Assembly (NCBI GenBank): GCA_002353635.1
Contig: DEKA01000029.1
Span: forward strand, 958-19,159
Source: Lachnospiraceae bacterium UBA2734
Lineage (GTDB): Bacteria; Bacillota; Clostridia; Lachnospirales; Lachnospiraceae
Length of the DNA: 18,202 bases
Direction: 5' to 3'
The number at the start of each line of letters is the position of its first letter. The first letter of the stretch is position 1. The notes beneath the pieces were generated by a model. That model was not told the origin of the DNA. It saw nothing but the letters and a program-made list of their open reading frames with translations, and did not search any database. The translations under genes and the position numbers were made by a program. Positions 1 through 7,165 of this stretch are shown here, in pieces.

Positions 1-712
1 CGGCACCGGCGCAAAGCCCGGCACCAGCCCCAAGATCTGCCCGCGCTGCAACGGCAGAGGCCAGGTGGTCTACCAGCAGCAGTCCTTCTTCGGCACGGTT
101 CAGAACGTGACCACCTGCCCGGACTGCGGCGGCACCGGCAAGGTCATTGAGAACAAGTGCACCACCTGCGGCGGCACCGGCTACACGACGAGCCGCAAGA
201 CGATCTCCGTCTCGATCCCCGCAGGCATTGACAACGGCCAGAGCGTGCGCATCCGCGAGAAGGGCGAGCCCGGCATCAACGGCGGCCCCAGAGGGGACCT
301 TCTGGTCGAGGTGGTTGTGGCGGACGACGAGAGATTCGTGCGCCAGGAGTACGACATCTACTCCCAGGTGAAGATCTCCTTCGCCCAGGCAGCCCTCGGC
401 GCGACGGTCCTGATCGACACCGTGGACGGCAGGGTCGCCTACGACGTGAAGCCCGGCACCCAGACCGGTACCAGAGTGCGCCTTCGCGGCAAGGGCGTGC
501 CGACGATCCAGAACAAGAACGTGCGCGGTGACCACTACGTGACGCTCGTCGTGGAGACGCCGACAAAGCTCTCCCACGAGGCCAAGGAGGCGCTGAAGGA
601 ATTCGACCGCCTCACCGGCGGGAGCCTGAACACACCGGAAGAGCCGGAAGAGGGTGAATCCGATACGAAGGAAAAGAAGAAGGGAAAGCGCGGATTCTTC
701 AATAAGAAGTGA
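1..712 (+). CDS. dnaJ: Chaperone protein DnaJ (Hsp40), C-terminal part; 5' end outside window
   Basis: DnaJ is the cytosolic co-chaperone that delivers unfolded proteins to DnaK and stimulates its ATPase. The reading frame is already open at position 2. The window starts inside the cysteine-rich zinc-binding domain: CPRCNGRG, CPDCGGTG and CTTCGGTG are the second to fourth CxxCxGxG repeats, and the GTG before them is the tail of the first. The two C-terminal beta-barrel peptide-binding domains follow (PAGIDNGQSVRIREKGEPG, then the GATVLIDTVDG region). The protein ends in a charged, lysine-rich tail (KEKKKGKRGFFNKK). The J domain and Gly/Phe linker must lie upstream of the window. A GTG at 65 is only an internal codon. 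The neighbour is prmA, a common dnaJ partner in Firmicutes heat-shock operons. Identification is firm; only the 5' limit is unknown. Confidence 0.96.
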   Translation, partial: GTGAKPGTSPKICPRCNGRGQVVYQQQSFFGTVQNVTTCPDCGGTGKVIENKCTTCGGTGYTTSRKTISVSIPAGIDNGQSVRIREKGEPGINGGPRGDLLVEVVVADDERFVRQEYDIYSQVKISFAQAALGATVLIDTVDGRVAYDVKPGTQTGTRVRLRGKGVPTIQNKNVRGDHYVTLVVETPTKLSHEAKEALKEFDRLTGGSLNTPEEPEEGESDTKEKKKGKRGFFNKK

Positions 713-732
713 GCCGCACAGAGGACAAGAGC

Positions 733-1794
733 ATGCGCTGGATGAGATTCAAGGTGCGCACAACAAGCATGGCGGAGGACATCCTGATCTCCGAGATGAC
801 GGACATCGGACTCTACGGGGCCCAGATCGAGGACAACGTGCCGCTCACGGCACAGGAGAAGGAGCAGATGTTCGTGGACATCATGCCCGAGGAGAAGCCG
901 GACGACGGCCTTGCCACCGTCAGCTTCTATGTACAGCTCCAGGAGGACGGAACGCTCCTTCTGGATGAGGAGACGGGAGAGATCGGGCAGGCCGCCGAGA
1001 GCGGAGGCTCGCTTGCCTCTGTTCCGGAGCATGCGGGAAAGCATGTGACTCCGGAAGAGGTGAAGGCTTCCATGGAGGAGAAGATCCGGCAGATGCGCAG
1101 CACCTGTGACTTCCTCGGGGACGGAACGGTCTCCATCGAGGTCACGGAGGACGTGGACTGGATGAACAACTGGAAGCAGTACTTCCACCAGTTCTGGATC
1201 GATGACATCCTGGTCCTCCCCTCCTGGGAGGAGCCGGCGGTGCCGGAGGCAATGCCTGCCCTCACCTTCCACATCGATCCCGGCACAGCCTTCGGCACCG
1301 GCATGCATGAGACGACACAGCTCTGCATCCGGAAGATCAGGGAGCACCTGACAGAAAAAACCAGGCTCCTGGATGTGGGTACCGGGAGCGGCATCCTCTC
1401 GATCCTCGCCCTGATGCTGGGCGCAGAATCAGCCGTCGGAACCGACCTGGATCCCATGGCAGAACCTGCCATTCAGGAGAACCTCGAAGCAAACGGCGTG
1501 GACCCCGCAAAGTTCCACCTGATCCTCGGAAACCTGATTGACGACAAAAAGACCCAGGACGAGGCGGGCTATGGCCGCTACGATATCGTCGTCGCCAACA
1601 TCCTCCCGGATGTGCTGGTGCCCCTGATGCCTGCCCTGAAGAATGCAGCAGAGGACGGAGGCGTCATCATCACCTCTGGCATCGTCGCAGGCAGAGAGGG
1701 CGAGGTCGGGGATGCCATGAAAAAGCAGGGCCTTACCGTGCTGGAAACGGCAAGACAGGGCGAGTGGCGCTGTGTCGTCGGGAGAAAGATCTGA
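733..1794 (+). CDS. prmA: Ribosomal protein L11 methyltransferase PrmA
   Basis: PrmA uses S-adenosylmethionine to trimethylate ribosomal protein L11 in the cytosol. The start is placed at ATG 733, giving 353 residues, because AGAGGA at 720-725 lies 7 nt upstream and the family begins with a short WxxxKxxT strand (here MRWMRFKVRTTS). A GTG at 709 overlapping the dnaJ stop has no ribosome binding site. An N-terminal substrate-recognition domain is followed by the Rossmann methyltransferase domain: FGTGMHETT near residues 187-195, the SAM loop DVGTGSG at about 214-220, and ANILPDVL with the asparagine near 289. The protein is longer than many PrmA proteins because of an acidic segment around residues 80-120. 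It lies directly after dnaJ, and a strong terminator closes the pair. Confidence 0.94.
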   Translation: MRWMRFKVRTTSMAEDILISEMTDIGLYGAQIEDNVPLTAQEKEQMFVDIMPEEKPDDGLATVSFYVQLQEDGTLLLDEETGEIGQAAESGGSLASVPEHAGKHVTPEEVKASMEEKIRQMRSTCDFLGDGTVSIEVTEDVDWMNNWKQYFHQFWIDDILVLPSWEEPAVPEAMPALTFHIDPGTAFGTGMHETTQLCIRKIREHLTEKTRLLDVGTGSGILSILALMLGAESAVGTDLDPMAEPAIQENLEANGVDPAKFHLILGNLIDDKKTQDEAGYGRYDIVVANILPDVLVPLMPALKNAAEDGGVIITSGIVAGREGEVGDAMKKQGLTVLETARQGEWRCVVGRKI

Positions 1795-1809
1795 AGCATT
1801 GCGTCATGT

Positions 1810-1840
1810 GGGACAGGAGACCGAGCTCCTGTCCCTTTTT
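1810..1840 (+). terminator. Rho-independent terminator after prmA
   Basis: GGGACAGGAG (1810-1819) pairs perfectly with CTCCTGTCCC (1826-1835) around the loop ACCGAG, and five T follow directly (1836-1840). It lies 15 nt after the prmA stop, so the dnaJ-prmA transcript probably ends here. Confidence 0.92.
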
Positions 1841-1893
1841 GGCGTACACGAAGGAAGAAACAGCGGACCGCGCTGCGGTCAGGAAGGAGAGAA

Positions 1894-2658
1894 ATGCTGC
1901 ACATCTTTGCAGACCCGGCTGACATGCAGGGGGACCTGCTCACGGTGAGAGGGCCCGAGGTCAACCACATGAAAAATGTCCTGCGGATGAAGCCGGGGGA
2001 CGAGGTCAGCGTCTCCGACGGAAGGCAGGATAAGGACTACCGGTATGTGATCACGGAATTTCAGGAGGATGCGGCCGTTCTGAACCTTGTCGGGGTGGAG
2101 GAGAAGGACACGGAGCTTCCCGTCCTGCCCTATCTCTTCCAGGGGCTTCCCAAGGGAGAGAAGATGGAGCTTGTGATCCAGAAGGCAGTGGAGCTCGGGG
2201 TGTATGAGATCATCCCGGTGTCCATGCGCCGGTGCGTTGCAAAGCTCGACGAAAAGCGGGCGGAGAAGAAGGCGGAGCGCTGGCAGAAGGTCGCGGAGGC
2301 AGCGGCGATGCAGTCAAAGCGCAGGGTGATCCCGAGGATTCATATGCCGATGACCATGCAGGAGGCGATCCGCTACGCGCAGACCTGCGCCGATGTCCGG
2401 GTCCTTCCCTATGAGAACCAGCAGGACGACGGCAGCACGAAGGCACTCCTGGAAACGCTCCGGGAGCCCACACCGGACGGGAAAAAGAAGGGGGTTGCGG
2501 TCTTTATCGGTCCGGAGGGCGGCTTTGAGGAGGAAGAGGTGAAGGAGGCCAGGGAGGCCGGGATCCGGCCGATCTCCCTCGGAAAGCGGATCCTCCGGAC
2601 GGAGACCGCGGGCCTCATGTTCCTGTCCTGGCTCACATACCTCCTTGAAATTTCATGA
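1894..2658 (+). CDS. rsmE: 16S rRNA (uracil-1498-N3)-methyltransferase RsmE
   Basis: RsmE methylates N3 of U1498 in helix 44 of 16S rRNA, near the decoding centre, using SAM. The start ATG 1894 is preceded by AGGAAGGAGA (1881-1890). At 254 residues the length is normal for the family. The N-terminal PUA-like RNA-binding domain covers about residues 1-75 (HIFADPADM, VNHMKNVLRMKPGD). The rest is a SPOUT alpha/beta-knot domain, seen in FQGLPKGEKMELVIQKAVELG and in the SAM-binding knot IGPEGGFEEEEV with SLGKRILRTETAGL near the C-terminus. It follows prmA but is separated by a strong terminator, so it should have its own promoter; I could not pick out a convincing one in 1841-1880. Confidence 0.95.
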   Translation: MLHIFADPADMQGDLLTVRGPEVNHMKNVLRMKPGDEVSVSDGRQDKDYRYVITEFQEDAAVLNLVGVEEKDTELPVLPYLFQGLPKGEKMELVIQKAVELGVYEIIPVSMRRCVAKLDEKRAEKKAERWQKVAEAAAMQSKRRVIPRIHMPMTMQEAIRYAQTCADVRVLPYENQQDDGSTKALLETLREPTPDGKKKGVAVFIGPEGGFEEEEVKEAREAGIRPISLGKRILRTETAGLMFLSWLTYLLEIS

Positions 2659-2679
2659 GGAATGAATTATGGTAGACTT

Positions 2680-2723
2680 CGTGTCCCTTAAATCCGGCAT
2701 GAAACGGGCAGAATGGGGACGCG
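2680..2723. repeat. Possible imperfect inverted repeat in the rsmE-desulfurase gap
   Basis: CGTGTCCC (2680-2687) can pair with GGGACGCG (2716-2723) with one G-U wobble across a 28-nt loop. The GGGGACGCGGACAGG stretch (2715-2729) looks like the G-rich half of repetitive extragenic palindromes known in several bacteria. There is only one copy in this window and no T-run, so a REP identity is a guess. Confidence 0.25.
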
Positions 2724-2760
2724 GACAGGAATTTCGAGATCGGAGTTAGGAAACAGTTTC

Positions 2761-3921
2761 ATGGCAAGAGAAATCTATCTGGACAATTCGGCAACGACCC
2801 GGTGCTTTCCGGAGGTGGTGGCCCTGATGGACCGGATCTACCTCGAGGAGTACGGAAACCCCTCGAGCCTTCACCACAAGGGCGTGGAGGCGGAGCGGGA
2901 GATCCGCAGCGCAAAGGAGATCCTGGCGGACATCTTAAAGTGCAGCCCCAGGAACCTGTACTTCACCTCCTGCGGCACGGAGTCTGACAACATCTCCCTG
3001 ATCGGCGGTGCGCTCGCAAATCAGCGGGATGGAAAGCACATCATCACGACGAAGATCGAACACCCGGCGATCCTGGAGACCTGCAAATACCTCGCCTCCC
3101 AGGGCTTTGAGATCACGTACCTTCCGGTCGATGCGGACGGCCTCGTCTCCCCGGAGGATGTGAAAAATGCAGTCCGGGAGGACACGATCCTGGTGTCCGT
3201 GATGCACACAAACAATGAGATCGGCGCTCTGGAGCCGATTGCCGAGATCGGAAAGGCCATCAAGGAGAAGAATCCGAAGACGCTGTTCCATGTGGATGCG
3301 GTGCAGGGCTTTGGCAAGAGCCTGATTCATCCGAAGCAGATGAAGATTGACCTCCTCTCCGCCTCCGGCCACAAGATCCACGCCCCGAAGGGCGTGGGCC
3401 TTCTCTACATCGGAGACGGCGTCAGGGTAAGGAACATCCTCTTTGGCGGCGGCCAGCAGAACGGCATGCGCAGCGGAACGGAAAACGTGGCGGGCATTGC
3501 CGGCATGGCCCTTGCGGCAAAGATGCTGTATGATCACCTGGATGAGGAGATGGACCGGCTCTATGAGATGAAGCAGCGCTTCATCGACCAGGCGACGAAG
3601 ATCGACGGCGTGCACGTCAACGGGAAGACCGGGCGCGACAGTGCTCCCCACGTCATCAGCCTCTCGATTGAAGGCGTCCGGGCGGAGGTGCTCCTCCATG
3701 CGCTGGAGGAGAAGAACATCTATGTCTCCGCGGGAAGTGCCTGCAGTTCCAACCGGCCACACATCTCGGAGACACTGCTTGCCATCGGCACCCCGAAGGA
3801 GTACCTGGACTCAACGCTGCGCTTTTCCACCTCGGTCATGAACACGGACGAGGACATGGACGACGCCGCAGCGGCGCTCGCAGAGCTTCTGCCGTTTCTT
3901 CGGAAGTACACCCGTCAGTGA
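2761..3921 (+). CDS. PLP-dependent cysteine desulfurase, NifS/IscS/NifZ type, probable sulfur donor to ThiI
   Basis: This fold-type I PLP enzyme converts cysteine to alanine and carries the released sulfur as a persulfide. The start is placed at ATG 2761 (386 residues; AGGAAA at 2748-2753), because MAREIYLDNSATTRCFPEV matches the family N-terminus; an ATG at 2713 would add 16 unlike residues. Visible sites are the PLP-binding lysine K205 in SASGHKIHAPKGVG, the H-V-D-A-V-Q-G-F-G block, the NGMRSGTENVAG motif, and the catalytic cysteine C328 in SAGSACSSNRPHIS. The gene sits 15 nt before thiI, the arrangement of the dedicated desulfurase NifZ and ThiI in Bacillus subtilis. I infer that it feeds s4U8 tRNA thiolation. 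General Fe-S assembly is possible but less likely, because no iscU or sufU lies nearby. Confidence 0.9.
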   Translation: MAREIYLDNSATTRCFPEVVALMDRIYLEEYGNPSSLHHKGVEAEREIRSAKEILADILKCSPRNLYFTSCGTESDNISLIGGALANQRDGKHIITTKIEHPAILETCKYLASQGFEITYLPVDADGLVSPEDVKNAVREDTILVSVMHTNNEIGALEPIAEIGKAIKEKNPKTLFHVDAVQGFGKSLIHPKQMKIDLLSASGHKIHAPKGVGLLYIGDGVRVRNILFGGGQQNGMRSGTENVAGIAGMALAAKMLYDHLDEEMDRLYEMKQRFIDQATKIDGVHVNGKTGRDSAPHVISLSIEGVRAEVLLHALEEKNIYVSAGSACSSNRPHISETLLAIGTPKEYLDSTLRFSTSVMNTDEDMDDAAAALAELLPFLRKYTRQ

Positions 3922-3936
3922 GGGAAGGACAACACC

Positions 3937-5175
3937 ATGCGCTACCATGCATTTCTGATCAAATATGCGGAGATCGGCATCAAGGGCAAGAACCGCAAGC
4001 TCTTTGAAGAGGCCCTGTGCCAGCAGATCAGGCTCCAGCTCAAAAAGTGCGAGGGCACCTTTACGATCGACCGCACGAGCGGCCGGATCTTTGTGAACTG
4101 CGAGTCGGAATACGACTACGATGAGGTGGTGGAGCACCTCTCCCGGGTGTTCGGCATTGCCGGCATCTGCCCGACGGTGATTCTGCCCGTCATGTCCGTG
4201 CCGGAGCTGAAGAAGGCCGCGGCGGATTTCTTCGGCCAGGAGTACCCGGATCGGGCGCACACCTTCAAGGTCCACACGAGGAGGCTTGCCAAGAACTATC
4301 CCCTCGACTCGATGGAGATCAACGCGGAGATCGGGGAGGCGATCCTTGCTGCTTATCCCGAGGCAAAGGTGGATGTGCACAACCCGGAGATCATGTTTCA
4401 CGCAGAGGTCCGGGAGCGGATCTATCTCTATACCCATGTGATCCCGGGACCCGGGGGACTTCCCCTTGGATCCGGCGGAAAGGCCATGCTCCTTCTCTCC
4501 GGCGGCATCGACAGCCCGGTTGCGGGCTGGATGGTCGCAAAGCGCGGCCTCAAGATCGATGCGACCTACTTCAATGCTCCGCCCTATACCAGTGAGCGCG
4601 CCCTGCAGAAGGTCATCGACCTCGCGAGCATTGTCGCCCGCTACACGGGACCGATCTACCTCCACAACATCAACTTCACGGAGATCCAGCTCTACATCTA
4701 CGAGAAGTGCCCCCACGATGAGCTGACGATCATCATGCGGCGGTACATGATGCGGATCGCGGAGACAATCGCAAAGCGCACGAAGTGCGATGCCCTGGTG
4801 ACCGGTGAGTCCATCGGCCAGGTGGCCTCCCAGACGACAAGGGCACTGGGCGTGACAAATGCCGCGGTGGAAACGCTCCCGGTATTCCGTCCGCTCATCG
4901 CCTTTGACAAGGAGGACATCATTACGATCTCAAAGAAGATCGGGACGTATGATACCTCGATCCTTCCCTATGAGGATTGCTGCACGATCTTCGTGGCGAA
5001 GCACCCGGTGACAAAGCCCCTGCTGTCTGTCATTGAGGACCACGAGGGGAACCTGAAGGAGAAGATCGACGAGATGTTCCAGCGGGCGCTGGATACGGAT
5101 GAGATCCTGATTGTTGATGAGAACGGGAGCCGCGTGTTCAAGCACCGCGAGGACCCGCTGGTCGAGGGCATGTAA
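3937..5175 (+). CDS. thiI: tRNA 4-thiouridine synthase ThiI
   Basis: ThiI adenylates U8 of tRNA and replaces its oxygen with sulfur; in some bacteria it also passes sulfur to thiamin thiazole synthesis. The start ATG 3937 has AGGGAAGGA just upstream (3921-3929). At 412 residues the order is a ferredoxin-like domain (IKYAEIGIKGKNRKLFEEAL), a THUMP RNA-binding domain to about residue 170, and a PP-loop ATPase domain with SGGIDSP starting at residue 188. GESIGQVASQT lies in the catalytic domain. The rhodanese domain of E. coli ThiI is absent, which is normal for Firmicutes, where sulfur comes directly from the partner desulfurase. That partner gene is immediately upstream, so the two are probably cotranscribed. 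A strong terminator follows. Confidence 0.95.
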   Translation: MRYHAFLIKYAEIGIKGKNRKLFEEALCQQIRLQLKKCEGTFTIDRTSGRIFVNCESEYDYDEVVEHLSRVFGIAGICPTVILPVMSVPELKKAAADFFGQEYPDRAHTFKVHTRRLAKNYPLDSMEINAEIGEAILAAYPEAKVDVHNPEIMFHAEVRERIYLYTHVIPGPGGLPLGSGGKAMLLLSGGIDSPVAGWMVAKRGLKIDATYFNAPPYTSERALQKVIDLASIVARYTGPIYLHNINFTEIQLYIYEKCPHDELTIIMRRYMMRIAETIAKRTKCDALVTGESIGQVASQTTRALGVTNAAVETLPVFRPLIAFDKEDIITISKKIGTYDTSILPYEDCCTIFVAKHPVTKPLLSVIEDHEGNLKEKIDEMFQRALDTDEILIVDENGSRVFKHREDPLVEGM

Positions 5176-5179
5176 ACAA

Positions 5180-5208
5180 AAAAGGTCTCCCTGTGCGGGA
5201 GACCTTTT
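5180..5208 (+). terminator. Rho-independent terminator after thiI
   Basis: AAAAGGTCTCCC (5180-5191) pairs perfectly with GGGAGACCTTTT (5197-5208) around the loop TGTGC, and another T-run follows at 5211-5215. The stop codon of thiI is only a few bases upstream. The A-run on the left side means the hairpin could also stop minus-strand transcripts coming from the converging HPr-like gene. Confidence 0.93.
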
Positions 5209-5241
5209 GCTTTTTCAGAGCGGCAGTTCAAAATTGGACAC

Positions 5242-5269
5242 AAAAAACAAACCTCTGCCCTGCAGAGGT
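5242..5269 (-). terminator. Rho-independent terminator of the minus-strand HPr-like gene
   Basis: Read on the minus strand, ACCTCTGC and GCAGAGGT (plus-strand 5251-5258 and 5262-5269) form an 8-bp stem with a 3-nt loop. A T-rich run follows (TTGTTTTTTG, complement of 5241-5250). It lies about 37 nt beyond the stop codon at 5306. Confidence 0.85.
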
Positions 5270-5305
5270 CTGTCCGGGATTGCGATATCCGGTCTGTCTT
5301 TCTGA

Positions 5306-5536
5306 TTAGACGAGGTAGGGCTTTAACACTTCCATGATCTCATCGACATTGTCCTCGGCATGGATGTTCAGGTCGATCGGCTTGGACAGATCCAGCGAGA
5401 AGATGCCCATGATGGACTTTGCGTCGATGACATATCTTCCGGAGACGAGATCAAAATCGTAATCAAACTTTGTGATATCGTTTACGAAGGACTTAACCTT
5501 ATCGATGGAATTCAGAGAAATCTTTACGGTCTTCAT
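5306..5536 (-). CDS. HPr-like protein lacking the phosphorylatable histidine
   Basis: This 76-residue protein resembles the PTS phosphocarrier HPr. The clearest match is VIDAKSIMGIFSLDL (about residues 36-50), which corresponds to the regulatory serine loop (KSIMGVMSL) of HPr and Crh; the equivalent serine is S41. An HPr-like strand and final helix follow (PIDLNIHAEDNVDEIMEVL). The N-terminal active-site block GxHARPA is missing: the equivalent stretch, SLNSIDKVKSFVND, has no histidine, and the only histidine is H59. It therefore cannot carry the normal PEP-derived phosphate, although a Crh-like role through the serine loop is conceivable. The start ATG (5534-5536) has the strong site AAGGAGG (5545-5551). 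It is a single-gene unit with its own promoter and terminator. Membership of the HPr fold is likely; the function is unknown. Confidence 0.8.
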   Translation of the reverse strand: MKTVKISLNSIDKVKSFVNDITKFDYDFDLVSGRYVIDAKSIMGIFSLDLSKPIDLNIHAEDNVDEIMEVLKPYLV

Positions 5537-5569
5537 GAGGGCAACCTCCTTGGTGTGCTGTTTTACTTA

Positions 5570-5598
5570 ATACTACGGTTGAATCGGTCAGTTGTCAA
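5570..5598 (-). promoter_or_regulatory. Sigma-70/SigA-type promoter for the HPr-like gene
   Basis: On the minus strand a perfect -35 box TTGACA (complement of 5593-5598) and a -10-like TAGTAT (complement of 5570-5575) are separated by exactly 17 bp. Transcription would start near 5563, about 27 nt before the start codon and upstream of AAGGAGG. Confidence 0.7.
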
Positions 5599-5669
5599 TG
5601 CGGGCAGGCGGCGGAAAATCCGCAAATTCCTCCCTGTCCGCGGCAGAAATCCGGGAAAGGATACATGGA

Positions 5670-7073
5670 ATGAAACGAGCGGCACTTCACAATCTGGGCT
5701 GCAAGGTGAACGGATATGAGATGGATGTGATGGCCCAGAAGCTGAGGCAGGCGGGCTATGAAATCGTTCCCTTCGATGCGCCGGCAGACGTCTACGTGAT
5801 CAACACCTGCACGGTGACGAACATCGCAGACCGAAAGAGCCGGCAGATGCTCCACCGGGCAAAGAAGCAGAATCCGGACGCCACAGTGGTGGCGGTGGGC
5901 TGCTACGTGGAGACCGACCATGCGGAGGTGGAACAGGATCCCTGCATCGACCTTGCCATCGGCAACAACCGGAAGGGGGAGATCGCGGAGATCCTCGGGG
6001 ACTACCTGATAGACAGGGAGACGGGAAGGCAGGAGGGCAAGACGCTGAACGGGGAGAGCGTGGACGAAGACTTAAACCGGCACCCCGCCTTTGAGTCCAT
6101 GCACCTGGAGATGCCGGGGCACACCAGGGCCTACATCAAGATCCAGGACGGCTGCAACCAGTTCTGCTCCTACTGCATCATCCCCTATGCAAGGGGCAGA
6201 ATCCGATCGAGAAAGACGGAGGAGATCACGGAGGAGGTGAAGGACCTTGCCTGTTCCGGCGTGAAGGAGGTCGTCCTCACCGGGATCCATGTCTGCTCCT
6301 TCGGCAGGGACCGGGGGGAGAACCCGGAGGAGGCGCTCCTCGAGCTCATGCGCCGCATTCAGCTGATTGCGGGCATCGAGAGGATCCGCCTTGGCTCCCT
6401 GGAGCCGAGGATCATGACGGAGGACTTTGTCCGGGGCATCGCCTCGCTCTCGAAGGTCTGCCCCCACTTCCATCTCTCGCTCCAGTCGGGATGTGATGCG
6501 ACCTTAAAGCGCATGAACCGCCACTACACGGCAGAGGAGTACCTGGAGGGCGTGCAGCGCCTCCGCGCCTACTTTGACCGCCCCGCCATCACGACGGACG
6601 TGATCGTGGGCTTTCCGGGAGAGACGGAGGAGGAGTTTGCGGCGTGCAGGGCGTTCCTGGAAACGGTCGGCTTCTATGAGATCCATGTGTTCAAGTACTC
6701 GGTCCGCCGCGGGACGGTTGCGGAGAAACTCCCGGACCAGGTGAGCGATGTGGAGAAGACCAAAAGAAGCCAGGAGCTCCTTGCGCTCACAAAGGCGCAG
6801 GCAGAGACCTACCGGACCTCGTTCCTGGGGGAGCAGGAGGAGCTTCTTCTCGAGGAGAAGGTGCAGGTAGAGGGAAAGGCGTACTACACAGGCCACACGA
6901 AGCGGTACGTGGAGGGCCTTGTCCCCGCAGAGGAGATCCCGGGAAGCGGAGAGGGAAGGCTTGTGTCCGGGGAGGTGGCCTCCCTCATTCCGGGAACCCC
7001 GTATGTTCTCCTTCACCGTTACAGTTCACGCCTTAACATAATAAGCAAAACTCTCATCGAGCCCCTCACTTGA
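5670..7073 (+). CDS. mtaB: tRNA t6A37 methylthiotransferase MtaB, C-terminus altered by IS insertion
   Basis: MtaB is a radical-SAM enzyme that methylthiolates t6A37 to ms2t6A in tRNAs reading ANN codons. The start ATG 5670 follows GGAAAGGA; the frame is open further upstream, but MKRAALHNLGCKVN is the family N-terminus. The N-terminal MTTase domain carries C11, C47 (NTCTVT) and C78 (GCYVE) for the auxiliary cluster. The radical-SAM motif is DGCNQFCSYC (C162, C166, C169), and a C-terminal TRAM-like domain follows. An IS66-type element interrupts the gene at 7018: the last 18 residues (after VLLH) and the stop at 7071-7073 are encoded by the element. The ancestral ending, preserved at 9634-9658, was PQAVR then stop, so the protein is now 467 rather than 454 residues. 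All catalytic residues are intact, so activity is probably kept. Confidence 0.93.
   Translation: MKRAALHNLGCKVNGYEMDVMAQKLRQAGYEIVPFDAPADVYVINTCTVTNIADRKSRQMLHRAKKQNPDATVVAVGCYVETDHAEVEQDPCIDLAIGNNRKGEIAEILGDYLIDRETGRQEGKTLNGESVDEDLNRHPAFESMHLEMPGHTRAYIKIQDGCNQFCSYCIIPYARGRIRSRKTEEITEEVKDLACSGVKEVVLTGIHVCSFGRDRGENPEEALLELMRRIQLIAGIERIRLGSLEPRIMTEDFVRGIASLSKVCPHFHLSLQSGCDATLKRMNRHYTAEEYLEGVQRLRAYFDRPAITTDVIVGFPGETEEEFAACRAFLETVGFYEIHVFKYSVRRGTVAEKLPDQVSDVEKTKRSQELLALTKAQAETYRTSFLGEQEELLLEEKVQVEGKAYYTGHTKRYVEGLVPAEEIPGSGEGRLVSGEVASLIPGTPYVLLHRYSSRLNIISKTLIEPLT
7010..7017 (+). repeat. Left copy of 8-bp target site duplication
   Basis: CCTTCACC immediately precedes the left inverted repeat and is repeated exactly at 9634-9641. 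Eight base pairs is the duplication length known for the IS66 family. Confidence 0.95.
7018..7035 (+). repeat. Left terminal inverted repeat of the IS
   Basis: GTTACAGTTCACGCCTTA. The first 13 bases match the right end exactly in inverted orientation, and 16 of 18 match overall. Confidence 0.93.
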
Positions 7074-7085
7074 GGGGCTTAAATT
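7060..7085 (+). terminator. Terminator-like hairpin just inside the IS left end
   Basis: AGCCCCTCA (7060-7068) pairs with TGAGGGGCT (7071-7079); allowing a realistic loop leaves seven to eight GC-rich pairs. TAAATTTT follows, a modest U-tract. The new mtaB stop codon (7071-7073) lies within it. It probably ends mtaB transcripts and shields the transposase genes from read-through, a common property of insertion sequences. Confidence 0.65.
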
Positions 7086-7099
7086 TTGCGAAAATATCA

Positions 7100-7126
7100 T
7101 ACTAACAAATATGCATGATGTTAGTA
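7100..7126. repeat. Palindrome 1 upstream of the IS promoter
   Basis: TACTAACA (7100-7107) and TGTTAGTA (7119-7126) form a perfect 8-bp inverted repeat with an 11-bp centre. It shares the TACTAA/TTAGTA arms with the palindrome inside the promoter about 45 bp downstream. Confidence 0.6.
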
Positions 7127-7136
7127 CTTAAACAGC

Positions 7137-7165
7137 TTGACAGTGATACTAATATATTGTATATT
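7137..7165 (+). promoter_or_regulatory. Consensus-like promoter of the IS genes
   Basis: A perfect -35 TTGACA (7137-7142), a 17-bp spacer and the -10 TATATT (7160-7165, five of six consensus bases) lie just upstream of the accessory ORF. The predicted transcript start, near 7172, leaves only a very short leader before the ribosome binding site at 7174. Confidence 0.8.

Noticed and set aside
709..735. GTG 709 as prmA start, overlapping the dnaJ stop
   Set aside because: No ribosome binding site at the right distance, while ATG 733 has AGAGGA 7 nt upstream and fits the family N-terminus.
1866..1880. Small hairpin GACCGC-GCT-GCGGTC before rsmE as a regulatory element
   Set aside because: Only six pairs, no conserved motif and no T-run; such stems are expected by chance at this GC content.
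2935..3762. Minus-strand open frame of about 275 codons opposite the cysteine desulfurase
   Set aside because: Antisense shadow of a well-supported gene, without a motif or ribosome binding site.
3937..5175. ThiI as a truncated protein because it lacks a rhodanese domain
   Set aside because: Firmicutes ThiI normally ends at about 400 residues and works with a dedicated desulfurase, which is present next door.
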